Source: Chloroflexota bacterium
GTDB taxonomy: Bacteria; Chloroflexota; Anaerolineae; Caldilineales; Caldilineaceae
Direction of reading: 5' to 3'
Length of the DNA stretch: 7,028 nt
Assembly (NCBI GenBank): GCA_003577365.1
Contig: QEUY01000188.1
Coordinates: forward strand, 1 to 7,028
Position 1 is the first letter of the stretch. The number at the start of each line of letters is the position of its first letter. The notes under the pieces were generated by a model that was given only the letters and a program-made list of their open reading frames with translations, searched no databases and had not been told where the DNA came from. Shown piece by piece: positions 1-5,358 of this stretch. The translations under genes and the position numbers were made by a program.

Positions 1-2
1 CC

Positions 3-95
3 GCCGTGCAGACCGCGTTCAAGCCGCACGACACCACCGCGCAGCAGATGCAGTGGCAGCCCACTGCCGATCTGCGCGCCTACCTCCCGGTCTAG
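3..95 (+). CDS. C-terminal end of an unidentified protein (5' truncated by window edge)
   Basis: The window opens inside a reading frame that runs without a stop from base 3 to a TAG at 93-95, giving 30 residues ending in the sequence RAYLPV. The stop is followed 13 bases later by a strong intrinsic terminator (109-143), which supports this being the true end of a transcribed plus-strand gene. The visible residues contain no motif I recognise: they are polar and Gln-rich, with no predicted membrane segment. The function cannot be assigned. The gene is convergent with the oxidoreductase at 506-1546. Confidence 0.6.
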   Translation, partial: AVQTAFKPHDTTAQQMQWQPTADLRAYLPV

Positions 96-108
96 CGGCT
101 GCTTCTCC

Positions 109-143
109 AACCGCACGCTTACAGCCGTGTAGGTGCGGTTTTT
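109..143 (+). terminator. Intrinsic terminator of the upstream gene
   Basis: An 8-bp perfect stem (AACCGCAC at 109-116 pairing with GTGCGGTT at 133-140) encloses a 16-nt loop and runs directly into a T tract (five Ts, 139-143). It lies 13 nt after the TAG of the truncated gene. The loop is longer than usual, and a 4-bp alternative pairing (CACG with CGTG) exists inside it. Position, GC-rich stem and T run together make a Rho-independent terminator the natural reading. Confidence 0.75.
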
Positions 144-161
144 CATTGCCTGATCGCGCAA

Positions 162-189
162 GTAGGGGCCGCCCCCCGTGGCGGCCCGT
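162..189 (-). repeat. Palindromic unit A1
   Basis: First full type A unit. It has an 8-bp stem (GGGCCGCC with GGCGGCCC) and a 6-nt loop CCCCGT. It differs from the unit at 264-291 only at the loop base at 177 (C here, T there). Confidence 0.75.
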
Positions 190-223
190 CTGCCACGCGC
201 ACGCACTGGCCCGCAGTTCGCAG

Positions 224-252
224 ACGGACAGGCACGGGGGCCTGTCCCGACC
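224..252 (+). repeat. Palindromic unit B1
   Basis: First type B unit. It has a perfect 8-bp stem (GGACAGGC with GCCTGTCC) and loop ACGGGG, and starts with ACGG. Its loop matches the complement of the A1 loop. Confidence 0.75.
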
Positions 253-263
253 GATGCGCCACC

Positions 264-291
264 GTAGGGGCCGCCCCCTGTGGCGGCCCGT
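264..291 (-). repeat. Palindromic unit A2
   Basis: Second full type A unit: 8-bp stem, loop CCCTGT. It shares 21 identical bases with the partial unit at 299-319, only 7 bp downstream, suggesting local duplication. Confidence 0.75.
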
Positions 292-298
292 GGGTCAT

Positions 299-319
299 GC
301 CGCCCCCTGTGGCGGCCCG
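299..319 (-). repeat. Partial palindromic unit A3
   Basis: This copy has lost the outer GTAGGGG side of the type A unit, so its stem is reduced to 6 bp (GCCGCC with GGCGGC). The remainder is identical to A2. Confidence 0.65.
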
Positions 320-339
320 CAACACACGGATAAGCACAC

Positions 340-368
340 ACGGACAGGTACAGGGGCCTGTCCCGACC
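340..368 (+). repeat. Palindromic unit B2
   Basis: Second type B unit, with a 7-bp stem (GGACAGG with CCTGTCC). It differs from B1 at two positions. One of them turns the loop into ACAGGG, matching A2 and A3 rather than A1. The 9-mer ACACACGGA occurs at 322-330 and again at 336-344, running into this unit. Confidence 0.75.
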
Positions 369-453
369 ATGGATGAGACGCCGCATCATTTAAGAAATTT
401 GTCGGGTAATGCCATTCACGCTGAAGATAGGGTGAGCGCCGGTTGAGTGGCGC

Positions 454-487
454 CGATGTGCCGAGGGAGTGGTCCCTCGGCACATCG
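454..487. terminator. Perfect 15-bp hairpin, probable bidirectional transcript end or REP-like palindrome
   Basis: Fifteen perfectly paired bases (CGATGTGCCGAGGGA at 454-468 with its complement at 473-487) enclose a GTGG loop. It sits 18 bp beyond the stop codon of the minus-strand oxidoreductase, the position expected of its 3' hairpin. There is no T tract on either side, so it is not a classical intrinsic terminator. It could instead protect an mRNA 3' end or be another dispersed palindrome. A weak 5-bp stem (GCGCC 436-440 with GGCGC 449-453) abuts it. Confidence 0.6.
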
Positions 488-505
488 TATGACGCAGGCG
501 ATACC

Positions 506-1546
506 TCACACCGTTTTGCCCGCCGCCCCGGACCAGACCAACGCCACCCCTGTGTATGTCTCCGGCTGACGCAGCAGCCCCTCATAGGCCGTCTTGATCT
601 GCTCCGGCGGCAGGCAGTGCGAGATCAGCGGCTCTAGCGCCAGCTTGCCCCGCGCCAGCCAGTCAAAGATCATCGCCTGTTTGCTGGCCTGCGACATGCG
701 GTTGCCGACATCGGAATACATAGGCAGCGACCATTCCAGCGCCCCGCGCACCGTCTTCATCCCCAAATGCACATTGGAGAGCAGTTCGGTCAGGTTGGCC
801 TCCACCGGCACACGCGGCGACCCCAACAGCACGACCTGCCCAAACTTGGCGGTCGCCTTGGCCGCCTGCATCACCACCGCGCTGTGGCCCACGGCGTCCA
901 CCGCGATCTGCACGCCCTCGCCGCCGGTTAACTGCATGATCTGGGCGTGGGCTTCGGCTTCGTCGCCGCCCACCGTGTACTCGACGCCGCAGCGCCGCGC
1001 CAGGTCGCGGCGGAACCCCACCGGGTCCACGCCGATCACACGGCAGCCGCGCCCCTGCAACGCCTGCGCCGCCAGGTTGCCCACCATGCCCAGCCCAAAG
1101 ACCGCCACCCACGGGTTGTCATGGATCTCGCTGACCACCAGCACGGTGAACGCCACCCCCGCCATGCGCGACGCCGCCGCCACCACCGGGTCCATCCCCT
1201 CCGGCGCCGGCACGACCAGCCGCTTCTCGTTGTAGACCACATGGGAGGCATGGGTGGCATAGGTGAAGACACGGTCGCCCACCGCGGCGCGCTTCACCTC
1301 CGGACCCACCGCCCGGACGATCCCCACATTGGCGTAACCCGACCGCCACGGATAGGTACACCACTGGCCCGGTTGAAAGACCCGCGGCTCGCGCCCGGTA
1401 TAGTTCGCCAGTTCCGTGCCTGCGCTGATAAAGGTGGCTTCGGTCTCGATCAACAGGTCGCCCGGTTTGAGCGCGTCCGCGTCGAGCGTGGCCCGCTGGA
1501 GTTCCACCTCGTTCTGACCCGTGACTACCACCTGCCGGATATTCAT
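506..1546 (-). CDS. Zinc-ligand-poor MDR-family oxidoreductase (alcohol dehydrogenase-like, NAD(P)-binding)
   Basis: 346 residues (347 if the first of two adjacent ATGs is used), a normal length for the medium-chain dehydrogenase/reductase family. The N-terminal GroES-like domain covers roughly residues 1-135. The Rossmann domain follows, with the nucleotide motif GLGMVG near residue 152 and an Asp at the end of the next strand (VIGVDP, about 175), which favours NAD over NADP. Where zinc alcohol dehydrogenases carry the catalytic Cys, this protein reads ISAGTELANY, and no four-Cys structural zinc lobe is seen. It belongs with the threonine-dehydrogenase-like MDR proteins often found in sugar catabolic loci; the substrate is unknown. 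AAGGGAGAA (1551-1559) places its core 6 nt from the second ATG (1546) but only 3 nt from the first (1549), so the second was chosen. It is transcribed divergently from the ABC operon and ends at a large hairpin. Confidence 0.85.
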   Translation of the reverse strand: MNIRQVVVTGQNEVELQRATLDADALKPGDLLIETEATFISAGTELANYTGREPRVFQPGQWCTYPWRSGYANVGIVRAVGPEVKRAAVGDRVFTYATHASHVVYNEKRLVVPAPEGMDPVVAAASRMAGVAFTVLVVSEIHDNPWVAVFGLGMVGNLAAQALQGRGCRVIGVDPVGFRRDLARRCGVEYTVGGDEAEAHAQIMQLTGGEGVQIAVDAVGHSAVVMQAAKATAKFGQVVLLGSPRVPVEANLTELLSNVHLGMKTVRGALEWSLPMYSDVGNRMSQASKQAMIFDWLARGKLALEPLISHCLPPEQIKTAYEGLLRQPETYTGVALVWSGAAGKTV

Positions 1547-1550
1547 CATA

Positions 1551-1559
1551 TTCTCCCTT
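1551..1559 (-). promoter_or_regulatory. Ribosome binding site of the MDR gene
   Basis: AAGGGAGAA on the minus strand. The GGGAG core is 3 nt from the ATG at 1549 and 6 nt from the ATG at 1546, so spacing supports the second, one codon shorter. Confidence 0.6.
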
Positions 1560-1592
1560 GGAGCATGTATGGAAGCGTTTTAGGTGAACCCG

Positions 1593-1601
1593 ATTATCAT
1601 A
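1593..1601 (-). promoter_or_regulatory. Possible -10 region of the MDR gene
   Basis: On the minus strand this reads TATGATAAT, containing two overlapping -10-like hexamers (TATGAT and GATAAT), about 45 bp upstream of the start codon. I see no good -35 at the right distance. It lies back to back with the plus-strand promoter at 1608-1636, so the two could interfere or share a regulator. Confidence 0.35.
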
Positions 1602-1607
1602 CCTGAA

Positions 1608-1636
1608 TTGCGCGGCTTTGGCCCGTGTGCTATGAT
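1608..1636 (+). promoter_or_regulatory. Promoter of the ABC-2 exporter operon
   Basis: -35 TTGCGC (1608-1613), 17-bp spacer, -10 TATGAT (1631-1636), with an extended -10 TGC immediately before it (1628-1630). Transcription would start near 1643 and leave a leader of about 60 nt. This also argues against an in-frame GTG start at 1625, which would lie inside the promoter. Confidence 0.5.
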
Positions 1637-1653
1637 GCCAAAGTTTCGCTGCC

Positions 1654-1684
1654 CGCTTGCCGCTGCCTTGCGGCTCGCTTGCCG
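1654..1684 (+). repeat. 9-bp direct repeat with a small hairpin in the exporter leader
   Basis: CGCTTGCCG occurs at 1654-1662 and 1676-1684, start to start 22 bp apart (about two helical turns). Between and overlapping them is a 5-bp hairpin, GCCGC (1659-1663) with GCGGC (1670-1674). The spacing would suit a dimeric regulator on one DNA face, but chance in GC-rich DNA cannot be excluded. Confidence 0.35.
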
Positions 1685-1691
1685 TCACCGC

Positions 1692-1695
1692 GGAG
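1692..1695 (+). promoter_or_regulatory. Ribosome binding site deciding the permease start
   Basis: GGAG lies only 1 nt before the ATG at 1697 but 7 nt before the in-frame ATG at 1703, which makes 1703 the better start. Confidence 0.55.
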
Positions 1696-1702
1696 CATGC
1701 CC

Positions 1703-2494
1703 ATGCGCCTCTTCTGGGAGATCACCCGGCTCGCCTTCCGCCGCCAACTGACCTACCGCGCCGCGGCCTGGGCCGGACTCGCCACCAATATCTTTTTTGG
1801 GCTGCTGCGCGCCCTGGTCATGATCGCCCTCTTCGGCGCACGCGAGCAAGTCGCAGGCATGACCCTGCAGGATGCCGTCACCTACACCGGCTTGACCCAG
1901 GCGGTCATCGCCTACCTCAGCATCTTTGGCTGGTATGATGTGATGGACTCGGTGCACAGCGGCGAAATCTCCGCCGACCTGCTGCGCCCCTTGGGGTATA
2001 TTCGCTTCTGGCTGGCGGTCGACCTCGGCCGCGCCGCCGTCAACCTGCTGTTGCGCGGGGTGACGATCATGCTGATCTACGCCCTCTTTATCGACCTCTC
2101 GCTGCCCGGCTCCCCGGCCCAGTGGCTGGCGCTCGGCCCGGCTATCTTTTTGAGCTGGCTGGTCAGCTTTGGCTGGCGCTTTCTCGTCAACCTGGCTGCC
2201 TTCTGGACCCCCAACGCGCGCGGCGTAGGCCGCTTTGCCTTTGGCATGGTCTGGGTGCTGTCCGGTTTTTATATGCCGCTGCGTCTCTACCCGGCCTGGT
2301 TCCAGGCCATCTGCCAGGCAACGCCCTTTCCGGCCCTGGTCAATACGCCCGTCGAAGTCTTTCTCGGCCTGCTGGAGGGCCAAGCCCTGTGGATGGCCTT
2401 GCTCCATCAAGCGGCGTGGACCGCGGCGCTGCTTGCCGTCGCCCATCTTATCCTCAACCAAGGCGTGCGCCGCCTGGTGATCCAAGGCGGCTGA
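1703..2494 (+). CDS. ABC-2 family exporter permease, first subunit
   Basis: 263 residues from the ATG chosen by Shine-Dalgarno spacing; the frame is open back to 1625, but that stretch holds the promoter. About six hydrophobic segments are visible, near residues 21-43, 58-78, 110-132, 141-168, 176-193 and 230-252, with a basic N-terminus on the cytoplasmic side. The stretch SGEISADLLRPL (about 86-97) is the cytoplasmic 'G-x-L-x-x-L-L-R-P' type motif of ABC-2 permeases of the uncharacterised transporter group encoded as two permeases plus one ATPase (COG4587/COG3694/COG4586 type). It should form a heterodimeric channel in the inner membrane with the next gene product and the ATPase at 3374-4381. 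There is no substrate-binding protein gene nearby, which fits export. The exported compound cannot be told from sequence. Confidence 0.85.
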   Translation: MRLFWEITRLAFRRQLTYRAAAWAGLATNIFFGLLRALVMIALFGAREQVAGMTLQDAVTYTGLTQAVIAYLSIFGWYDVMDSVHSGEISADLLRPLGYIRFWLAVDLGRAAVNLLLRGVTIMLIYALFIDLSLPGSPAQWLALGPAIFLSWLVSFGWRFLVNLAAFWTPNARGVGRFAFGMVWVLSGFYMPLRLYPAWFQAICQATPFPALVNTPVEVFLGLLEGQALWMALLHQAAWTAALLAVAHLILNQGVRRLVIQGG

Positions 2495-2501
2495 CCGCGC
2501 G

Positions 2502-3365
2502 ATGTCCATCGACCGCACCCTGCCCATGAACCACCCGGCGCACGCCCGCCGCGGCCTGCGCTTCCATCTCTCGATCTACTGGCGTCTGCTGGATGTCCAA
2601 ATCCGCTCGCAGATGCAGTATCGCGCGGCGTTTGTGCTGGACTTTATCGGCACGGCCTTCTCGCTGGGCTTCTTCTTTGTCTCGCTGGCGCTGATCATGC
2701 AGCGCTTTGGCGACCTGGCGGGCTGGCGGCTGGGCGAAATCGCCCTGCTCTTCGCCCTGGCCGAGACCAGCTTTGGCATCATGGACCTGATCTTCAGCGG
2801 CTTTGACCCTGGCAGCTTTGGGCGGCGCGTGCGCCGCGGCACCCTCGACCAGCTCCTGCTGCGCCCTGTCAACCTCACCGTCCAGGTGTTGGGCGATGAG
2901 TTCCTGCTGCGCCGCCTGGGGCGTATCGCCCAAGGGGCCGCCATCTTTACCGTCGCCCTGGGGCTGGCCGACATCGACTGGACATTGGGCAAGGTCGTCT
3001 ATCTCCCCCTGGTGATCTTAGGGCAAGTGGCCTTTTTTGGCGGGCTGTTCATTGCCGGCGCGACCATCACCTTCTGGACGGTCGAATCCATTGAGTTGAT
3101 CAACATCTTCACCTACGGCGGCAACGAATTGATCTCCTACCCCATGCACATCTATCCCGACGGGCTGCGCCGTTTCTTTACTTATCTCCTGCCCGCCGCC
3201 TTTCTCAACTACTATCCCGCCCTCTATTTTCTCGACCGGCCCGACCCGTTCGGCCTGCCCTATGCCATGCGCTTCGCCGCGCCCATCGCCGGTCTCGCCG
3301 TGCTGCTGGCCGCGCTGCATTTTTGGCGCTTTGGCATCCGCCATTACCAAAGCACAGGGACCTAG
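2502..3365 (+). CDS. ABC-2 family exporter permease, second subunit
   Basis: 287 residues, starting 7 nt after the stop of the first permease. The Shine-Dalgarno is weak (AAGG at 2484-2487), so translation is probably coupled. Hydrophobic segments lie near residues 43-66, 78-99, 139-157, 164-191, 226-245 and 257-275. It carries its own version of the cytoplasmic motif, RRGTLDQLLLRPVN (about 111-124), matching SGEISADLLRPL in its partner. The stretch YPMHIYPDGLRR (213-224) before the fifth segment is the 'YP-x-x-IYP' pattern seen in this ABC-2 permease family. The N-terminal 20 residues are soluble, and an alternative ATG at 2526 lacks a ribosome site. It is the expected membrane partner of the preceding permease; substrate unknown. 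Confidence 0.85.
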   Translation: MSIDRTLPMNHPAHARRGLRFHLSIYWRLLDVQIRSQMQYRAAFVLDFIGTAFSLGFFFVSLALIMQRFGDLAGWRLGEIALLFALAETSFGIMDLIFSGFDPGSFGRRVRRGTLDQLLLRPVNLTVQVLGDEFLLRRLGRIAQGAAIFTVALGLADIDWTLGKVVYLPLVILGQVAFFGGLFIAGATITFWTVESIELINIFTYGGNELISYPMHIYPDGLRRFFTYLLPAAFLNYYPALYFLDRPDPFGLPYAMRFAAPIAGLAVLLAALHFWRFGIRHYQSTGT

Positions 3366-3373
3366 GCGCGCCT

Positions 3374-4381
3374 ATGATCCGTGTCGAACAGCTTCGCAAA
3401 CACTTCACCGTCAGCCGCCGCCGCCACGGCTTTTTGGGCGCGCTGGCGGGCATCGTCTACGCCGACCGCCGCGTCATCCGCGCCGTGGACGACATCAGCT
3501 TCAGCGTGGCCCCCGGCGAGCTGGTCGGCTACCTGGGTCCCAATGGTGCGGGCAAATCCACCACGATCAAGATGCTCACCGGCCTGCTCGTCCCCAGCGG
3601 CGGTCTGGTCGAAGTCAGCGGCTATGTCCCCTGGCGTCAGCGCGAAACCTATGTCGCCAACATCGGCGCGGTCTTCGGCCAGCGCACCACCCTCTGGTGG
3701 GATCTGCCCGTGGTGGACTCGCTCAACCTGCTCCGCCATGTCTACGGCATCCCGGCGGAGCGTTTTCACGCCAACCTGCGCGAGTTTCGCGCCCTGCTCG
3801 AACTGGACGAGTTCATCGAGTCGCCGGTGCGCTCGCTCTCGCTGGGCCAGCGTATGCGCGCCGACCTGTGCGCCGCCATGCTGCACGACCCCACCCTCCT
3901 CTTTCTGGATGAGCCGACCATCGGGCTGGATGTCGTCGCCAAAGAGCGCATCCGCCAGTTCATCAGCCACATCAACCAGGCGCGCGGCACCACCGTCCTG
4001 CTCACCACCCATGACCTGCAGGACGTGGAAAAGCTGTGCGAACGCGTGCTCATCATCGACCATGGCCGGCTGCTCTTCGACGGCAGCTTGGCGCTTCTGC
4101 TCACCCGCTTTGGTGGCAAGCGCGAGTTGGTGGTCGATCTGGCCGAACCCTACGCACAGATCGAGATCGACGGCGCGGACGTGATCTCCTTCGACGGGCA
4201 GCGCGCCACGCTCCAGTTCGAGCGTGATGCCATCAGCGCCTCGGAGTTGATTGGCCGGCTGTCGGCCCGCTACCGCATCCGCGACCTCAGCGTGCGCGAG
4301 CCGGAGATCGAAGCCACCATCCGCCGCATCTATCAGGAACGCCTCCTAGAGGGGGAGACACCGGCGCAGCCGCTTGTATAA
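3374..4381 (+). CDS. ABC-2 exporter ATPase subunit
   Basis: 335 residues, beginning 8 nt after the second permease; the frame extends upstream to 3323, but that part overlaps the permease and is not conserved in kind. The full ATPase set is present: Walker A GPNGAGKST (55-63), Q-loop Gln103 in FGQRTTLWWDLPV, signature LSLGQR (155-160), Walker B LLFLDE (175-180), D-loop IGLD (183-186) and switch His213. The signature has Leu in place of the usual first Gly of LSGGQ, which with the following MRADL is typical of the COG4586-type ATPases that pair with two ABC-2 permeases. After about residue 245 there is a C-terminal extension of roughly 90 residues, as in drug- and polysaccharide-export ATPases. 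It powers export from the cytoplasmic face. The ATPase comes last in this operon. Confidence 0.92.
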   Translation: MIRVEQLRKHFTVSRRRHGFLGALAGIVYADRRVIRAVDDISFSVAPGELVGYLGPNGAGKSTTIKMLTGLLVPSGGLVEVSGYVPWRQRETYVANIGAVFGQRTTLWWDLPVVDSLNLLRHVYGIPAERFHANLREFRALLELDEFIESPVRSLSLGQRMRADLCAAMLHDPTLLFLDEPTIGLDVVAKERIRQFISHINQARGTTVLLTTHDLQDVEKLCERVLIIDHGRLLFDGSLALLLTRFGGKRELVVDLAEPYAQIEIDGADVISFDGQRATLQFERDAISASELIGRLSARYRIRDLSVREPEIEATIRRIYQERLLEGETPAQPLV

Positions 4382-4389
4382 AGCGCCTG

Positions 4390-4415
4390 TTGGATCATAG
4401 GGCCTGTGGTATAAT
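4390..4415 (+). promoter_or_regulatory. Extended -10 promoter of the methyltransferase gene
   Basis: A consensus TATAAT (4410-4415) is preceded directly by TGG (4407-4409), an extended -10 (TGnTATAAT). The best -35-like match, TTGGAT (4390-4395), has only a 14-bp spacer, but extended -10 promoters tolerate a poor -35. It starts 9 bp after the ATPase stop codon and 43 bp before the methyltransferase start, so that gene likely has its own transcript apart from the exporter. Confidence 0.6.
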
Positions 4416-4457
4416 GGGGCCACCGTTCCGCCCAACCCACCAATCCCGGTTCCGGCC

Positions 4458-5306
4458 ATGCGCCTGCTCGACATCGTCCAGCGTGAGTCACCGCCCCGCC
4501 CTTGGGCCGAAGGCGACAACCTCCCTTGGCATGACCCGGCCTTCAGCGCACGCATGTTGGCCGAGCATCTCTCGCAAGCGCACGACCTCGCCAGCCGCCG
4601 CGCCACGACCATCGACCGCCACGTCGCCTGGATTCATCACACAATCCTCGACGGCCAGCCAAGCCGCATCCTCGACCTGGGCTGCGGCCCCGGCCTCTAC
4701 AGCCACCGCCTGGCGCGGCTCGGCCACACCTGCACCGGCATCGACTACAGCCCTGCCGCCATCGCCTACGCCCAACAGCAGGCCGTCGATCATGAACTGG
4801 CCTGCACCTTCGTGCTCGACGATATCCGCCATGCGCCATTTGACACCGGCTACGACCTGGCTCTGCTCCTCTATGGCGAGTTCAACGTCTTTCGCCCCGA
4901 CCACATTGGCTTGATCCTGCGCAAGGTGCACGCCGCCCTGCGCCCCGGCGGGCAGCTTCTGCTGGAGCCGCATACCCGCGCCGCTGTCGAGCAGTTGGGC
5001 CGCCAGACCGCAAGCTGGTTCAGCAGCCCAGGCGGGCTGTTTAGCCCTGCCCCGCACCTGGTGCTGATGGACCATGCCTGGAACGGGCAGCAGCAGACCG
5101 CCACGACCCGCTACTATGTAGTCGACGCCGCCGGCGCGGGCGTAACACGCTTTGCCCAGACCATGCAGGGCTATTCCGAAGACGAGTACCGTAGCCTGCT
5201 CGCAGACCACGGCTTTCCAGCGATCCGCTTTTATCCCGGCCTTGCGCCTGATGCGCCGGTAGACCCGGCCCTCTGCGCCATCCTCGCCACCCAAGCGCCT
5301 GCATAG
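4458..5306 (+). CDS. Class I SAM-dependent methyltransferase
   Basis: 282 residues. The SAM-binding motif I is ILDLGCGPG (71-79). The acidic residue closing the second strand is Asp96 in GIDYS, motif II-like acids are at DDI (121-123), and the post-core motif LRPGGQLLLE lies at 161-170. About 65 residues precede the Rossmann core and about 110 follow it, the latter probably forming a substrate-binding cap (YSEDEYRSLLADHGF near 239-253 is the usual C-terminal element of ubiquinone/tocopherol-type methyltransferases). The methyl acceptor cannot be predicted. No clear Shine-Dalgarno precedes the ATG, and the leader after the promoter is only about 35 nt. It is followed after 52 bp by the URO-D-like gene, which has its own strong ribosome site; co-transcription is likely. 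Confidence 0.88.
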   Translation: MRLLDIVQRESPPRPWAEGDNLPWHDPAFSARMLAEHLSQAHDLASRRATTIDRHVAWIHHTILDGQPSRILDLGCGPGLYSHRLARLGHTCTGIDYSPAAIAYAQQQAVDHELACTFVLDDIRHAPFDTGYDLALLLYGEFNVFRPDHIGLILRKVHAALRPGGQLLLEPHTRAAVEQLGRQTASWFSSPGGLFSPAPHLVLMDHAWNGQQQTATTRYYVVDAAGAGVTRFAQTMQGYSEDEYRSLLADHGFPAIRFYPGLAPDAPVDPALCAILATQAPA

Positions 5307-5344
5307 GCGCGCCGTCTCTGCCGCATCCAGGCCGGCCCATGCGC

Positions 5345-5351
5345 AAAGGAG
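5345..5351 (+). promoter_or_regulatory. Ribosome binding site of the URO-D-like gene
   Basis: AAAGGAG, 7 nt before the ATG at 5359. It is near-consensus and stronger than the sites of the other genes here. Confidence 0.65.
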
Positions 5352-5358
5352 CGCCAGC

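Larger units (their letters stand above)
162..368. repeat. Cluster of five short palindromic repeat units (BIME/REP-like)
   Basis: Two unit types alternate. Type A is at 162-189 and 264-291 (28 nt each, differing at one base), with a partial copy at 299-319 identical to 21 nt of the second. Type B is at 224-252 and 340-368 (29 nt each, 27 identical). Every unit is a hairpin: type A has an 8-bp stem GGGCCGCC/GGCGGCCC (6 bp in the partial copy), type B a 7-8 bp stem GGACAGG(C)/(G)CCTGTCC. Read on the minus strand, type A has the same frame as type B: ACGG, a 6-nt arm, ACGGGG or ACAGGG, the complementary arm, then CCC and TAC or GAC. The cluster is therefore a set of inverted, related units. No transposase or coding sequence accompanies it. 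It resembles REP/BIME elements or small MITE-like repeats; a role in mRNA 3' ends or DNA topology is inference. Confidence 0.8.
96..505. other. Convergent intergenic region without genes
   Basis: 410 bp between the stop codons of two convergent genes. It holds the intrinsic terminator (109-143), the palindromic repeat cluster (162-368), a more AT-rich stretch (about 385-433) and the 15-bp hairpin (454-487). Short open frames cross it on both strands, but they run through the repeats and have no ribosome site, so no gene is called. Confidence 0.7.

Noticed and set aside
162..368. CRISPR array
   Set aside because: The units are two different palindromes in opposite orientations with irregular spacing, two of them only 7 bp apart, and there are no cas genes. 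This is not a direct-repeat/spacer pattern.
53..376. 107-codon open frame on the plus strand (and antisense frames at 143-370 and 295-585)
   Set aside because: They run through the terminator, the palindromic repeats and gene ends, have no ribosome site, and encode Arg/Pro/Gly-rich low-complexity sequence typical of GC-rich noncoding DNA.
1625..1702. N-terminal extension of the first permease from a GTG at 1625
   Set aside because: It would start inside the -10 region, has no ribosome site, and adds a non-family, Cys/Arg-rich segment. The ATG at 1703 has GGAG at 7 nt.
1685..2527. Long antisense frame opposite the first permease, and similar long antisense frames opposite the ATPase and methyltransferase
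   Set aside because: They are shadows caused by strong codon bias in GC-rich genes; the sense strands carry the recognisable family motifs.
3363..3372. 10-bp sequence TAGGCGCGCC at a stop codon, repeated exactly at 5304-5313, also at a stop codon
   Set aside because: GGCGCGCC-type words are frequent in DNA this GC-rich, and two copies, one of them with only an 8-bp gap to the next gene, are not enough to call a functional element.
3323..3373. Longer start of the ATPase at 3323
   Set aside because: It overlaps the end of the second permease. The family N-terminus fits MIRVEQLRKHF at 3374, 8 nt after the permease stop.
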